NCBI GenBank assembly: GCA_019309565.1
Contig: JAFDFZ010000114.1
Location: 1 to 35,565 of the forward strand
DNA from: Deltaproteobacteria bacterium
GTDB lineage: Bacteria > Desulfobacterota > Desulfobacteria > Desulfobacterales > SURF-15
Reading direction: 5' to 3'
DNA: 35,565 nt
The notes under the pieces were generated by a model. The model saw only the letters and a program-made list of their open reading frames with translations, searched no databases and was not told where the DNA came from. Below are positions 26,042 through 34,393 of this stretch, in pieces. How positions within the stretch are numbered: the stretch's first letter is position 1; each line of letters begins with the position of its first letter. Position numbers and translations under genes: made by a program.

Positions 26042-27734
26042 ACCCAAAAACAAGGAGGCATATTCGATCAGTACTTTTTACGGCAATACAACGGGATTAA
26101 GAAGCAAAATTCGGCGCCGCATTGAAAATCTGGCACGGCGTAAAATCAACCCACATGACATCATCTCACCTGATCTGTCGCGAGACCTGGCACATCTGTC
26201 CTTTGAGTCCGGACGGCAGCTCGGGCTTCTGATCGGCCGAAACGGAAAAATCGAAACCATTCTTATCGGTGGCCCCGATTCCATCTATATTTCAGACCTG
26301 CCCAAGAGCCGTGGCGCAAGGGGCCGGCTGAGGGGGTTACGCCTGGTCCACACCCATTTAAAGGGTGAGCCCGTCACCCAGGATGACCTCATGGATCTTA
26401 TGTTTCTGCGCCTGGATGCCATCGGTGTGATTCATGTGGATAGCCACGGGGGAGCCACCTTCCTTGAGCTTGCCCACATTCTTCCTTCCAGTGAAAACGG
26501 AGGGCCGGGATGGGAAATTTTACCTCGGCTTCCGTGTCATGCTCCGGGGGTAGATTTTTTAGAACTGGTTCAATCCCTTGAAAACGAACTGGAAAGAAAT
26601 CGTTCCGCCTTCGATACGGCATCACGCCAGGATCGGGCCATTGCCGTCAGCATTACAAATGCCGCCAGGCAAACAGCGGAGGAAAGACTGGATGAACTGG
26701 TGGAACTGGCTCATACCAGCGGAATCACGGTGGTTGACAGAATCATACAAAGGCCGCGACAAATCAATCCCCGATATCTGATCGGAAAGGGAAAGCTTAG
26801 CGAAATCATTCTCCGCGCCTTGCAACTGGGGGTGGATTTGCTGATCTTCGATCACGAACTCAACCCTTCCCAGGTACGATCTATTACGGATATGACAGAG
26901 CTGCGAGTAATCGATCGCACCCAGCTGATCTTGGACATCTTTGCCCAGCGTGCCCAGAGCAGGGAGGGGAAAATCCAGGTGGAGATGGCTCAGCTCAAGT
27001 ATTTGTTGCCCCGCTTGGGTATGAAGGACGATGCCCTATCCCGGCTGACCGGCGGTATCGGTGCACGAGGTCCAGGAGAGACCAAGCTTGAGATCAATCG
27101 CCGGCGAATTACCGATCGGATCGCACACTTAGAGCGCCAGCTTGATGCTGTCCGTAAAAGCCGCCAACAGAAGCGTTCTTTGCGGCTTCGAAAAAAACTG
27201 CCCATCATTTCCATCGTTGGTTATACAAACGCCGGAAAATCAACCTTGCTAAACACCCTGACCAACAGCAGAATATTTGTGGAAAGCCGTCTGTTTGCAA
27301 CTCTGGATCCTGCCAGCAGGCGGTTGAGGTTCCCTCGTGATTTCGAGGTGATCATAACCGACACCGTTGGTTTTGTTCAGGACCTGCCTAAAGACTTGCT
27401 GGATGCCTTCGCAGCTACACTTGAAGAGCTGCAGGATGCCGATCTGCTGTTGCACCTGATAGATATAAGCAACTCTCGTTTTGAAGAGCAGATGGAAGCG
27501 GTTGAATGCATATTGAGAAAGCTTAACCTTCATCACAAGCCTGTGATCCCTGTCTTTAACAAAATGGATATCGCCGACCCGCGGCTTGTCCGGCACAGCA
27601 TAAAGCGATATGGGGGAGTTGCCATATGCGCTTTATCGAGCAAGACACTTACACCCCTTATCCGCAGGATGGAAGATCATGTGGCCGGGCTGTTTCAAAA
27701 GGACTTTTATTCGACCGCCTCTTTAAACAATTAA
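25962..27734 (+). CDS. hflX: HflX-type ribosome-associated GTPase
   Basis: The protein has the HflX N-terminal domain (ERLDELVELAHTSGITVVDR, NPRYLIGKGKLSEI, GVDLLIFDHELNPSQVR) and the glycine-rich linker GGIGARGPGETKLEINRRRI. The GTPase domain follows, with G1 GYTNAGKSTLLN, G3 DTVGF and G4 NKMD. HflX splits or rescues stalled 70S ribosomes using GTP. The start is uncertain. The longest frame with a standard start begins at 25962, and GTG 26022 is an alternative. The family-like N-terminus STFYGNTTGL begins at 26067, 8 bases after AAGGAGG, where the codon is ATC. The 3' end overlaps the convergent PHP gene through the shared TTAA of both stop codons. Confidence 0.92.
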   Translation: MPSGFWGKLPSKPFTGWNLFVGLLFTKPKNKEAYSISTFYGNTTGLRSKIRRRIENLARRKINPHDIISPDLSRDLAHLSFESGRQLGLLIGRNGKIETILIGGPDSIYISDLPKSRGARGRLRGLRLVHTHLKGEPVTQDDLMDLMFLRLDAIGVIHVDSHGGATFLELAHILPSSENGGPGWEILPRLPCHAPGVDFLELVQSLENELERNRSAFDTASRQDRAIAVSITNAARQTAEERLDELVELAHTSGITVVDRIIQRPRQINPRYLIGKGKLSEIILRALQLGVDLLIFDHELNPSQVRSITDMTELRVIDRTQLILDIFAQRAQSREGKIQVEMAQLKYLLPRLGMKDDALSRLTGGIGARGPGETKLEINRRRITDRIAHLERQLDAVRKSRQQKRSLRLRKKLPIISIVGYTNAGKSTLLNTLTNSRIFVESRLFATLDPASRRLRFPRDFEVIITDTVGFVQDLPKDLLDAFAATLEELQDADLLLHLIDISNSRFEEQMEAVECILRKLNLHHKPVIPVFNKMDIADPRLVRHSIKRYGGVAICALSSKTLTPLIRRMEDHVAGLFQKDFYSTASLNN

Positions 27735-28486
27735 GAGGCCGCCGCCGGTGGGTTGGTGAGGATATCTCCTCTGTGAGGCCGCTTTCGTTCTCGGCGCTGT
27801 TCTATGAACGCCATGGCAGTCGATACATCCCGGTTAATGACCAAATCTTCCGGAAATTCAAGTTCTTCTAATAATACCCGGATGGCACGATCCTGGCCTA
27901 TCTCATTTACTGCATGCGCATCTGAAGATATAACCACCGGGCATTGAAGACGCTTGCAGGTAAGAATCAATTTCCTTGTTTCTTCAGGTGATGCGCCGCC
28001 CAGTGCCGATTTACTGTTGTTCAACTCGATGGCCATGCCATGTTCAACTGCGGCGCGCACTACGGGCTCAAATGCGACCTCCCATCCGGCAACATCGGGA
28101 TGAGCAATGATGTCCACGTATGGATTACTGTCCAATGCCTCAAGCATCATATCCGTGTATCGCTTTTTACCCAGCCCCTTTTTGATGTTGTTGTGCAGCC
28201 CCAGCAGTACTACATCCATGTAAGGTAGAAATTCCAAAGGACAATCGATTCTGCCGGGGGCATCAAGCAAATTACATTCAACCCCTTTCAGCAGGCGGAT
28301 TCCAGGAACAGGATTTATGAAACGTTTAAAAAAGTTGCCGTTAAGTCGTCCTTGCAGTGCCAGACCGTGATCTGTAATAGCCAATGAGTTCAACCCCAGG
28401 GCCTTTGCGTGGTGAAGCATCTCCAGTGCCGTGTGAATTCCGCAACAGCTAAATAAAGTATGTGAGTGAAGATCGACTTGCAACAT
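27731..28486 (-). CDS. PHP-domain phosphoesterase (YcdX/histidinol-phosphatase-like)
   Basis: The 251-residue protein begins MLQVDLHSHTLFS with the first metal motif. Further metal ligands are in LAITDHGLA, LKGVECNLLD, IIAHPDVAGWE and VISSDAHAV, the full PHP set. It should hydrolyse a phosphate ester with a trinuclear metal centre; the substrate is unknown. The open frame extends to 28582, but the ATG at 28486 gives the normal start, and the upstream part overlaps repeat D. The spacing to GGAGAG is long (about 16 bases), so translation may be weak. It converges on hflX with overlapping stops. Confidence 0.88.
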   Translation of the reverse strand: MLQVDLHSHTLFSCCGIHTALEMLHHAKALGLNSLAITDHGLALQGRLNGNFFKRFINPVPGIRLLKGVECNLLDAPGRIDCPLEFLPYMDVVLLGLHNNIKKGLGKKRYTDMMLEALDSNPYVDIIAHPDVAGWEVAFEPVVRAAVEHGMAIELNNSKSALGGASPEETRKLILTCKRLQCPVVISSDAHAVNEIGQDRAIRVLLEELEFPEDLVINRDVSTAMAFIEQRRERKRPHRGDILTNPPAAAS

Positions 28487-28559
28487 CGTTTGTGGTGTGT
28501 GTCTCTCCTTTCTTCTACTATTGTTCCCGTTGGGGAATGGAAGGAAACCCCCGCCTTTA

Positions 28560-28734
28560 TCCCGTAGTTGGATAAAACACATGGCAAAATGCCCCTAACG
28601 ATTAAACCCAACTTACAAGTTTCATACAGGAGTTGTTATTCAACAACGGGGTTTAGACGAAGACCTCAGTTTGATTTCTTACCCTAAAGCTATCGGCATA
28701 AAGCCGGTACGTAGTTTACTTGGGCAACTACGGG
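28560..28734. repeat. inverted-repeat element D (CCCGTAGTTG ... CAACTACGGG)
   Basis: Perfect 10-bp inverted ends, CCCGTAGTTG (28561-28570) and CAACTACGGG (28725-28734), bound a non-coding 174-base segment between the PHP gene and the 143-residue gene. An internal CAACAACGGGGTTTA (28641-28655) is a second inverted copy of the motif. The left end, with ATAAA and CACAT following, resembles 25512-25545 inside the MITE-like element, so the two share sequence. No open frame is visible in it. Confidence 0.5.
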
Positions 28735-28746
28735 GTGTTTCCAGCC

Positions 28747-29178
28747 TCACCGGGGGGCATCCATGTCAGGCCCGGGCAGTTGCGCTTTAAATTCAAGAAA
28801 TAATTTCTCAAGCTGCCCGTCAACATTGGGCCAGTTGTTTCTCCAGTCATGGATGCTGCACCAGTCTTCCTGATCCGATGGTGCCACACAGTTGATAAAC
28901 GGCATCAACGGATCTCCGGCAATAGACTTGTAGTTTAGCATCATGGCACGAGCTTTCGGAAAATCGTCAAACTCAAACAACTGTAAAAGAAAGATCTTAC
29001 AGAGTCCATCAAAAAACTGGCTGTTTTCTCGGAATTCCACTATGCGATCCCTGAACATGCGAAGAGCCTGCTCCGGGCTTTCCGCATCCACCATCAGCAC
29101 AAACTCGCCATGGCGCCTGTTTTCCTCCGATGGCTGTTCCTGGTTGGTTAAATGGACGAATATGCCGATAAACTTCAT
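28747..29178 (-). CDS. hypothetical protein, 143 residues
   Basis: I do not recognise the family. The protein starts MKFIGIFVHLTNQEQPSEEN and looks soluble and acidic, with no signal peptide or membrane helix. Residues 25-75 (FVLMVDAESPEQALRMFRDR, then LLQLFEFDDFP) resemble a small alpha/beta domain, and the C-terminal half is rich in tryptophan (EDWCSIHDWRNNWP). The ATG follows GGGAGG by 6 bases, so it is very likely a real gene. It lies downstream of pepF on the same strand, with 115 bases between them holding a small hairpin. No function is inferred. Confidence 0.75.
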   Translation of the reverse strand: MKFIGIFVHLTNQEQPSEENRRHGEFVLMVDAESPEQALRMFRDRIVEFRENSQFFDGLCKIFLLQLFEFDDFPKARAMMLNYKSIAGDPLMPFINCVAPSDQEDWCSIHDWRNNWPNVDGQLEKLFLEFKAQLPGPDMDAPR

Positions 29179-29267
29179 GACAACCTCCCTTGAAGAAAAC
29201 TATCCCATCCCGTGATCACAGTGTCGGGCAGAGAATATCCTGTTCCTTAAGGCATTTCAACCCGTAA

Positions 29268-29289
29268 ACTCGAAGGGACAAATTCGAGT
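29268..29289 (-). terminator. hairpin after pepF (weak terminator)
   Basis: ACTCGAA (29268-29274) and TTCGAGT (29283-29289) form a perfect 7-bp stem with an 8-base loop, 5 bases after the pepF stop. Only three T residues follow on the minus strand, so termination would be weak. Confidence 0.35.
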
Positions 29290-29293
29290 CCGA

Positions 29294-31108
29294 TCACTTA
29301 AGAGATTTATACACCTGGATGAATTGATCCACAAGGTTCTTGAAATGATCAAGGGCGCGTTGAACGGGCTCGGGCGTTCGCATATCCACCCCTGCGGTCA
29401 TAAGTTCATCCAGAGGGAATTTACTACCCCCCAGTTTAAGAAAATCTAGATATGCATTCCTTGCCTCTTCACCTTCCCGGATCACCTTGTCTGCCAGGGC
29501 AATGGCGGCGGAAACTCCTGTAGCATACTTGTACACGTAAAAAGCCGAGTAGAAATGAGGAATCCGCAAACACTCAAGTTCCAGTTCCGCATCGATGATC
29601 ATGATATCTCCGAAATATAGTTCAAGCAGCCCTCTGTATTGATCCCGAATAACTTCCAGGGTTAAGGGCTGATTTTCTTCAACCATGTGATGGGTGATGT
29701 TTTCGAACTCAGCAAACATGCTCTGGCGAATAAGCGTGGCTCTGATATTATCGATCTCGCGGTTTAAGATAAAAGCCTTCATCCTTGGATTATCTTCATG
29801 CGATGCAAGCAGATAGCGGGTTAGAAGGTTTTCGTTAAACGTGGAGGTGACTTCAGCCACGAAAATGGTGTATTCATAATCCACATAAGGCTGATGCTGT
29901 TTGGAATAGTAAGAATGCATTGAGTGGCCGGCCTCGTGAGCCAGCGTATACAGGCTGTTTATGTTCCTATCGTCATAATTTAGAAGGATATACGGCGGGG
30001 AATCATAACAGCCCGAGGAATAGGCGCCGCTTCTTTTTCCTCGGCTCTCATAACGGTCCACCCAGCCCCCCAGCAACCCTTCTTTCAGCACCCGGGTATA
30101 GGATTCTCCCAGCGGGGACATGGCCGCCTCGATCACATTCACTGCTTCTTCATAGGACATATTAAATTCAATGTCTCCAACAATGGGAACATAGATATCA
30201 TACGGATGCAGTGCCCTTAGGCCGAGCGCCTGTTTGCGAAACCTCAAATACTCAAATAGCGGTTCAAGATTCTCCTTAACCGTTTCGATAAGGTTGTCAT
30301 AAACCTTTTCAGATACATCATCGCCGAACAGTGCAGCAGCCCGGCAGTTTTCGAAATTTCTTACCCTGGCGTAGAAGTGATCTTTTTTAATGGAGTAGAA
30401 ATGGGTTGTTGCAATAGTGTTTTTATGATCGTCGTATGCTCGGTAGTATTGATAAAAGGCTTTTTTTCTGATGTCTCTGTCGGGGTTCATAAGAAAGGTC
30501 AAAAAATTTCCGTGGCTTAATTCAACCTCGCGTCCTGATTCATCCTTAAGCGTGCCGAATTTAAGGTCCACGTTATCCAGCTGGCCGAACACCTGCGATG
30601 GCGCCTGTGTGACATCCTGGCTTAAGGCCAGAATCTGTTCGATCTTTTCATCATGGGTATGGGGTTTGTGGCGCAAAATTTTCTGAATATAAAACCGATA
30701 CCGGCTTAAGGATTCGTCCTGCAGGTAGCTTTTTATGATATCCTCAGGGATGGATTGAATTTCAGGCACAAGAAAGCTTGAGCTTTCGGCCACACGGGTG
30801 AGCAGGCTTACAGCTCTTTGAAATAATCCCAGGTATAGCTGGTTTGATCTGTCTTCATCGCTTTTTAAGTGAGCATAGGTGTAAAGGGTTTCAATTTTCC
30901 TCTGCATCCACAAATGAAACTCAATGGCATTTTTAAATACAGAAAGCGATTGTGCCATCCTGCCTTTGTAAGTGGCGTAAGATGCCATCTTCTTTTCAAT
31001 TTCCTGGTATACCGCGTTCCATTGCGTATCTGAACTGAAAAGCGGGCTCAGATCCCATTTATGCCCGTCCTGAATATCCTCGCGCCGCGGGATGGTTTTT
31101 TCTGTCAT
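29294..31108 (-). CDS. pepF: oligoendopeptidase F (M3B zinc metallopeptidase)
   Basis: The 604-residue cytosolic protein begins WDLSPLFSSD after residue 17. It has the long alpha-helical M3 fold with the zinc-binding HEAGH in YTLAHEAGHSMHSYYSK, the third ligand region FVAEVTSTFNENL, and a substrate tyrosine segment AFYVYKYATGVSAA near the C-terminus. It cleaves short peptides after proteasome- or Lon-type degradation. AAGGATA precedes the ATG. It is followed on the same strand by the 143-residue gene and preceded by the interrupted thiolase 43 bases upstream, so the three may be co-transcribed. Confidence 0.93.
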   Translation of the reverse strand: MTEKTIPRREDIQDGHKWDLSPLFSSDTQWNAVYQEIEKKMASYATYKGRMAQSLSVFKNAIEFHLWMQRKIETLYTYAHLKSDEDRSNQLYLGLFQRAVSLLTRVAESSSFLVPEIQSIPEDIIKSYLQDESLSRYRFYIQKILRHKPHTHDEKIEQILALSQDVTQAPSQVFGQLDNVDLKFGTLKDESGREVELSHGNFLTFLMNPDRDIRKKAFYQYYRAYDDHKNTIATTHFYSIKKDHFYARVRNFENCRAAALFGDDVSEKVYDNLIETVKENLEPLFEYLRFRKQALGLRALHPYDIYVPIVGDIEFNMSYEEAVNVIEAAMSPLGESYTRVLKEGLLGGWVDRYESRGKRSGAYSSGCYDSPPYILLNYDDRNINSLYTLAHEAGHSMHSYYSKQHQPYVDYEYTIFVAEVTSTFNENLLTRYLLASHEDNPRMKAFILNREIDNIRATLIRQSMFAEFENITHHMVEENQPLTLEVIRDQYRGLLELYFGDIMIIDAELELECLRIPHFYSAFYVYKYATGVSAAIALADKVIREGEEARNAYLDFLKLGGSKFPLDELMTAGVDMRTPEPVQRALDHFKNLVDQFIQVYKSLK

Positions 31109-31151
31109 ATCTATTATCCTTTATCCTTTCTTTGCAGGGGGCAGAAAGAGT

Positions 31152-32327
31152 CTACGGTCGTTCAAAAATCATGGCAAAACCCATTCCTCCTCCTGCACAC
31201 AGAGAGGCAATCCCCGAAGACAGATCATCGTTTATCATGCCGTGAAGCAGTGTCACCACCAGCCGGCAGCCCGTGGCTCCCACGGGGTGTCCGAGGGCGA
31301 TTCCACTGCCGAGAACATTCACTTTTTCCCGATCCAGGCCCAATTCCCTCTCACAGGCCAGGTACTGGGCTGCAAACGCTTCGTTGATTTCATACCTGTC
31401 GATGTCCTCCAGGCTCATTTTTACCTTCTTAAGTGCGGTGCGGATGGCAGGAACCGGCCCGATGCCCATGATGTTGGGATCAACACCCGCCACATGATAT
31501 GCTTTGATTGTCGAAAGAGGCTTGATTTTCAGCTCCTCGGCCTTCTTGCGGCTGGTCACTATCACTGCGGGAGCGCCGTCGCTCATACTACAGGAATTAC
31601 CGGCTGTAACTGTCCCCTCATCTGTAAAGGCCGCGGGCAGCCGGAATAATTGCTCCATGCCCAATCCGGCCCTTGGGTGTTCATCGGTGTCAAATAAAAG
31701 CGGCTCCTGTTTTTTACGGGGGATAGATATCGGCAGGACCTCGTTCTTGAATTTTCCACCTTCAATGGTGCAAATTGCCCGGTGATGACTCAAAAGAGCC
31801 TAATTATCCTGTTCTTTTCGAGAGATTTGATATTTTTTAGAAAGATTTTCAGCCGTCAGGCCCATTCCCACCCCAATAGGGTATTCCTGCGTTGCTTTCC
31901 AGACCAAACCCGAAAGCTCAGCGTGTCTTAACCGCTGACCCCATCTGGCGGATTCCAGGATATAGGGGGCGTTACTCAGGCTTTCCACACCGCCAGCCAG
32001 TACCACGTCAGCCTCTGCACAGCAAATGGCCTGACAGGCTGAAATAATTGCCTGCATGGATGATCCGCACGTGTTATTTACGCTGAAGGCAGGCACCCCC
32101 TGGGGAATTCCCGCCTTATATGCGGCGATACGGGCGATATTGCTATCAAGCGGTGTGAAGCAGTTTCCGAATATGACCTTATCGATCCTTTCCGGTTGCA
32201 TGCTTGCACGGCTTAAAGCCTCCTGCATCACCTCTCGTGCCAAATCTACGGGTCCAATCGACTTCAAACTTCCCCCGAAGTCACCGATAGCAGTCCTCAC
32301 AGCACTTGCAATCACCACTTCTTTCAT
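31152..32327 (-). pseudogene. acetyl-CoA acetyltransferase (thiolase) interrupted by one in-frame TAG
   Basis: One frame spans the whole gene, 390 sense codons, broken only by TAG at 31802-31800, between KEQDN and ALLSHHRAI. All catalytic parts are present: the nucleophilic cysteine in NNTCGSSMQA, NEAFAAQYL, the histidine in GSGIALGHPVGATGCR and the second cysteine in CAGGGMGFAMIFE. Thiolases condense or cleave acetyl-CoA/acetoacetyl-CoA in beta-oxidation or C4 metabolism. The start at 32327 (MKEVVIASAVRTAIG) follows GGGAG; the frame is open to 32351. The gene also ends in TAG. It is either a recent nonsense mutation, a sequencing error or readthrough. A TTG-started downstream piece would be inactive alone. 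Confidence 0.85.
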
Positions 32328-32480
32328 TTCCTTACTCCCTTTACCCAGCAACTCTCCGTTAATGCGGAAAATTTTCTAACTCGCCGAATAATCACTTCAA
32401 ACTTAAGCTCACCATTGATCCTACCAACAGCATGTTGTCGATATTATGTTTCAAGCGCCTAAAATATATTAAAATCTAGG

Positions 32481-32640
32481 TTGAGCGGTTCATCGTTCTG
32501 CGTTCCGGGTTAAACTTCACAAATACCGCCTATTAAACAGATACCTATGGGTTGTGGTATAAATTTACTTAATTCCGCTCCATATCATGAGCGATTTGAA
32601 GCTGTTATAATCCTCTAACCCCGAACCTGGAACCCATCAG
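32481..32640 (+). repeat. dispersed intergenic repeat A, copy 2
   Basis: A divergent same-orientation copy of 929-1124, shorter by about 35 bases. It starts TTGAGCGGTTCATCGTTC and ends GGAACCCATCAG. It fills the gap between the thiolase start and the end of the quinone-reductase gene, 25 bases before the latter's stop codon, matching copy 1, which also ends 25 bases before a minus-strand stop codon. No gene is seen in 32328-32665. Confidence 0.7.
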
Positions 32641-32665
32641 TTTAGGTGCATGTAATTTATCCTTC

Positions 32666-33259
32666 TTAATTTACGAAATATTTCTTTATTACAGATCTAA
32701 CCTCCTGCAGCCATGTTTTTCTTTGCTCTTCAGAACTTGTAACAATGATATTAAACATTTTTCGATAAACGTTTGTTACACCGCATAAATTAAAAATACA
32801 GTTTTTCCAAATGGTTTCAAGAGGATCTCCAAATACTTTGCTCTCCCTTTCAGACTCTGTATTTGAAGTGTTAAACACAATCGCGGTTTTTGCCTGAAGC
32901 AAGCCGTTTGGTACACCTTCCCCTTTGTCGCCTTCTGAAAATTCATACGCAACCCCCGGCCTGAAAATCCTGTCCACCCAGCCTTTTAAAATTGCAGGTG
33001 GTTGGCCCCACCAGTTGCGATGAACAATTATAATCCCTTCTGCTTCTGAAATTTCTTTACAATGCTTTTCTATCTCTGGAGGTAATGAAACATCTATTGG
33101 AATTTCCTCAGAGGGTAGAAGCGGATCAAAGTTTTCTTCATATAGATCATGAAATGAAACTGTATGCCCGTTTTTTTCAAGTTCTTCAACCACAACGATT
33201 GCTATAGCATGGTTGAAACTTTCTTTATTAGGATGTGCCAGTATAATAGAAATTTTCAT
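32666..33259 (-). CDS. NAD(P)H:quinone oxidoreductase family (flavodoxin fold)
   Basis: The 197-residue protein begins MKISIILAHPNKESFNHAIA, the phosphate-binding loop of the NQO1/MdaB/YwrO family. It has VSFHDLYEENFDPLL, then IIIVHRNWWGQPPAILKGWV with DRIFRPGVAYEF, which is diagnostic, and later KTAIVFNTSNTE. It should bind FMN or FAD and transfer two electrons from NAD(P)H to quinones or similar acceptors. The open frame starts at 33289, but the ATG at 33259 is the family start and follows AAGGAA. Base composition is AT-rich compared with the metabolic cluster. No partner gene is adjacent. Confidence 0.88.
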   Translation of the reverse strand: MKISIILAHPNKESFNHAIAIVVVEELEKNGHTVSFHDLYEENFDPLLPSEEIPIDVSLPPEIEKHCKEISEAEGIIIVHRNWWGQPPAILKGWVDRIFRPGVAYEFSEGDKGEGVPNGLLQAKTAIVFNTSNTESERESKVFGDPLETIWKNCIFNLCGVTNVYRKMFNIIVTSSEEQRKTWLQEVRSVIKKYFVN

Positions 33260-33726
33260 TACCCATGTTCCTTTTTGCTCATCTCCCACCTGCAGTATTT
33301 AGGTAACCTGCGCTCGCCCCGATAATAAGGATGATACTCAAGATGCTTTTCCAGATGCCATGAAAAACATAGCAAACCTTCCTTCACTCTTTGCAATCTT
33401 TGGGCCTTGAGCGAAGCCCTGAAATGCAGGATGCAAGCACGGGCGGCTTAAAACGCAAACTGTTTAGTTCACTCATTAATATTTGAACTTTAGATAAAGA
33501 TCAAACCTTTTTGGGCGAGCGTTTTTAGCAGGCATTTCTCACCCGTCGTAACATTTTATCCCTTTGAAAACTAGGGGTTATGGATTGTACTATCCTGCAA
33601 CCGGCGAGATTCCCTTTTGGAATCGGGAAACTGTTTGAAAAAATTAGGGATCGTTGAAAAGAACCGCAAACAAGAAGTTTTATAGAGCGAAAATATGTCA
33701 CCCAGAAAACAAGAAAACACTTCCTC
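33260..33726. other. 467-base gap without a recognised gene
   Basis: I find no coding frame with a credible start or family match, and no tRNA or strong terminator. It separates the quinone-reductase gene from the toxin-antitoxin region and is AT-rich in its right half. Confidence 0.5.
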
Positions 33727-33753
33727 TTGGCATGTACATGCAAATAATGTACA
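33727..33753 (+). promoter_or_regulatory. promoter and probable operator of the toxin-antitoxin pair
   Basis: TTGGCA (33727-33732) is a fair -35 element. Two copies of the palindrome TGTACA (33733-33738 and 33748-33753), 15 bases apart, lie between it and the likely -10 region (TACAAA/AAATAA), immediately before the toxin start at 33762. Toxin-antitoxin operons are normally repressed by the antitoxin binding such repeats, so this is the likely operator. Confidence 0.5.
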
Positions 33754-33761
33754 AATAAAAA

Positions 33762-34034
33762 ATGAAATATGAATGGAGCCCAGCAAAAAACGAGTGGTTG
33801 AAGGAACATAGAAATATTTCATTTGAACAGGTTATTTTCCATCTGTCACAAGGCGATGTCTTGAAAATCGCCGATCATCCGAGGCAAGATAAATATCCGA
33901 AACAAAAGATATATTTTGTAATTGTCGATGATTATGTATATCTGGTGCCCCATATTATCGAAAGCGATTACATATTCCTCAAAACAATCATTCCCAGCAG
34001 GAAGCCAACCAGGGACTATAAAGGAGAGCTGTAG
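33762..34034 (+). CDS. brnT: BrnT-family type II toxin (RelE-fold ribonuclease)
   Basis: The 90-residue protein starts MKYEWSPAKNEWLKEHRNIS and contains FEQVIFHLSQGDVLKIADHP, YPKQKIYFVIVDDYVYLVPH and FLKTIIPSRKPTRDY, the full BrnT pattern with its C-terminal basic residues. BrnT toxins cut RNA and stop translation. There is no clear ribosome binding site before the ATG (ACAAATAAAAA), so initiation may be weak or depend on a short leader. It ends in TAG two bases before the antitoxin start, with the antitoxin's ribosome binding site inside its last codons. Confidence 0.88.
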   Translation: MKYEWSPAKNEWLKEHRNISFEQVIFHLSQGDVLKIADHPRQDKYPKQKIYFVIVDDYVYLVPHIIESDYIFLKTIIPSRKPTRDYKGEL

Positions 34035-34036
34035 AT

Positions 34037-34354
34037 ATGAACATGAAATATGACAAAGAAGAAAAGGAAATTCTTGAAGCATATGAAGCCGGGGTAATGA
34101 AACTATCCACACCTTCCAAAAAAGAAATAGAGGCCATCAAAGCGGCGGCCAAAAACACTTTTAAGAAGAACAGACGTATTACCATTCGTCTCTTTGATCA
34201 TGACTTCAAGGGTATTCAAAAGAAAGCCCTGCAAATGGGTATTCCCTATCAAACACTGATTTCAGGCATTATTCATCGCTACGTCGAAGGGGAATTAGTA
34301 CCAAAAAGGGATAACCAGCCGCTTGACTCGAAGCCAAAAATCCGGCGCAAATAA
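34037..34354 (+). CDS. cognate antitoxin (BrnA/CopG-type ribbon-helix-helix)
   Basis: The 105-residue protein has a charged N-terminal toxin-binding region and a C-terminal DNA-binding part: RRITIRLFDHDFKGIQKKAL then GIPYQTLISGIIHRYVEGEL, the ribbon-helix-helix pattern seen in antitoxins next to BrnT. It should neutralise BrnT and repress the operon through the TGTACA repeats. GGAGAG precedes the ATG by 8 bases, giving stronger translation than the toxin, as expected. Only two bases separate the toxin stop and this start codon. Confidence 0.85.
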   Translation: MNMKYDKEEKEILEAYEAGVMKLSTPSKKEIEAIKAAAKNTFKKNRRITIRLFDHDFKGIQKKALQMGIPYQTLISGIIHRYVEGELVPKRDNQPLDSKPKIRRK

Positions 34355-34393
34355 GCTCAGGCCCATTAGGGCTTCAAAGAACGAAGAGGTAAC

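Noticed and set aside
31152-31793. Separate 213-residue thiolase-like gene
   Set aside because: It is in the same frame as the upstream half, starts with TTG without a ribosome binding site and lacks the catalytic N-terminal cysteine; it is the second half of one interrupted gene.
31800-31802. Pyrrolysine codon as the preferred explanation
   Set aside because: TAG ends this same gene, brnT and the DUF2065 gene, and no pyl gene is in the window; kept only as a testable alternative.
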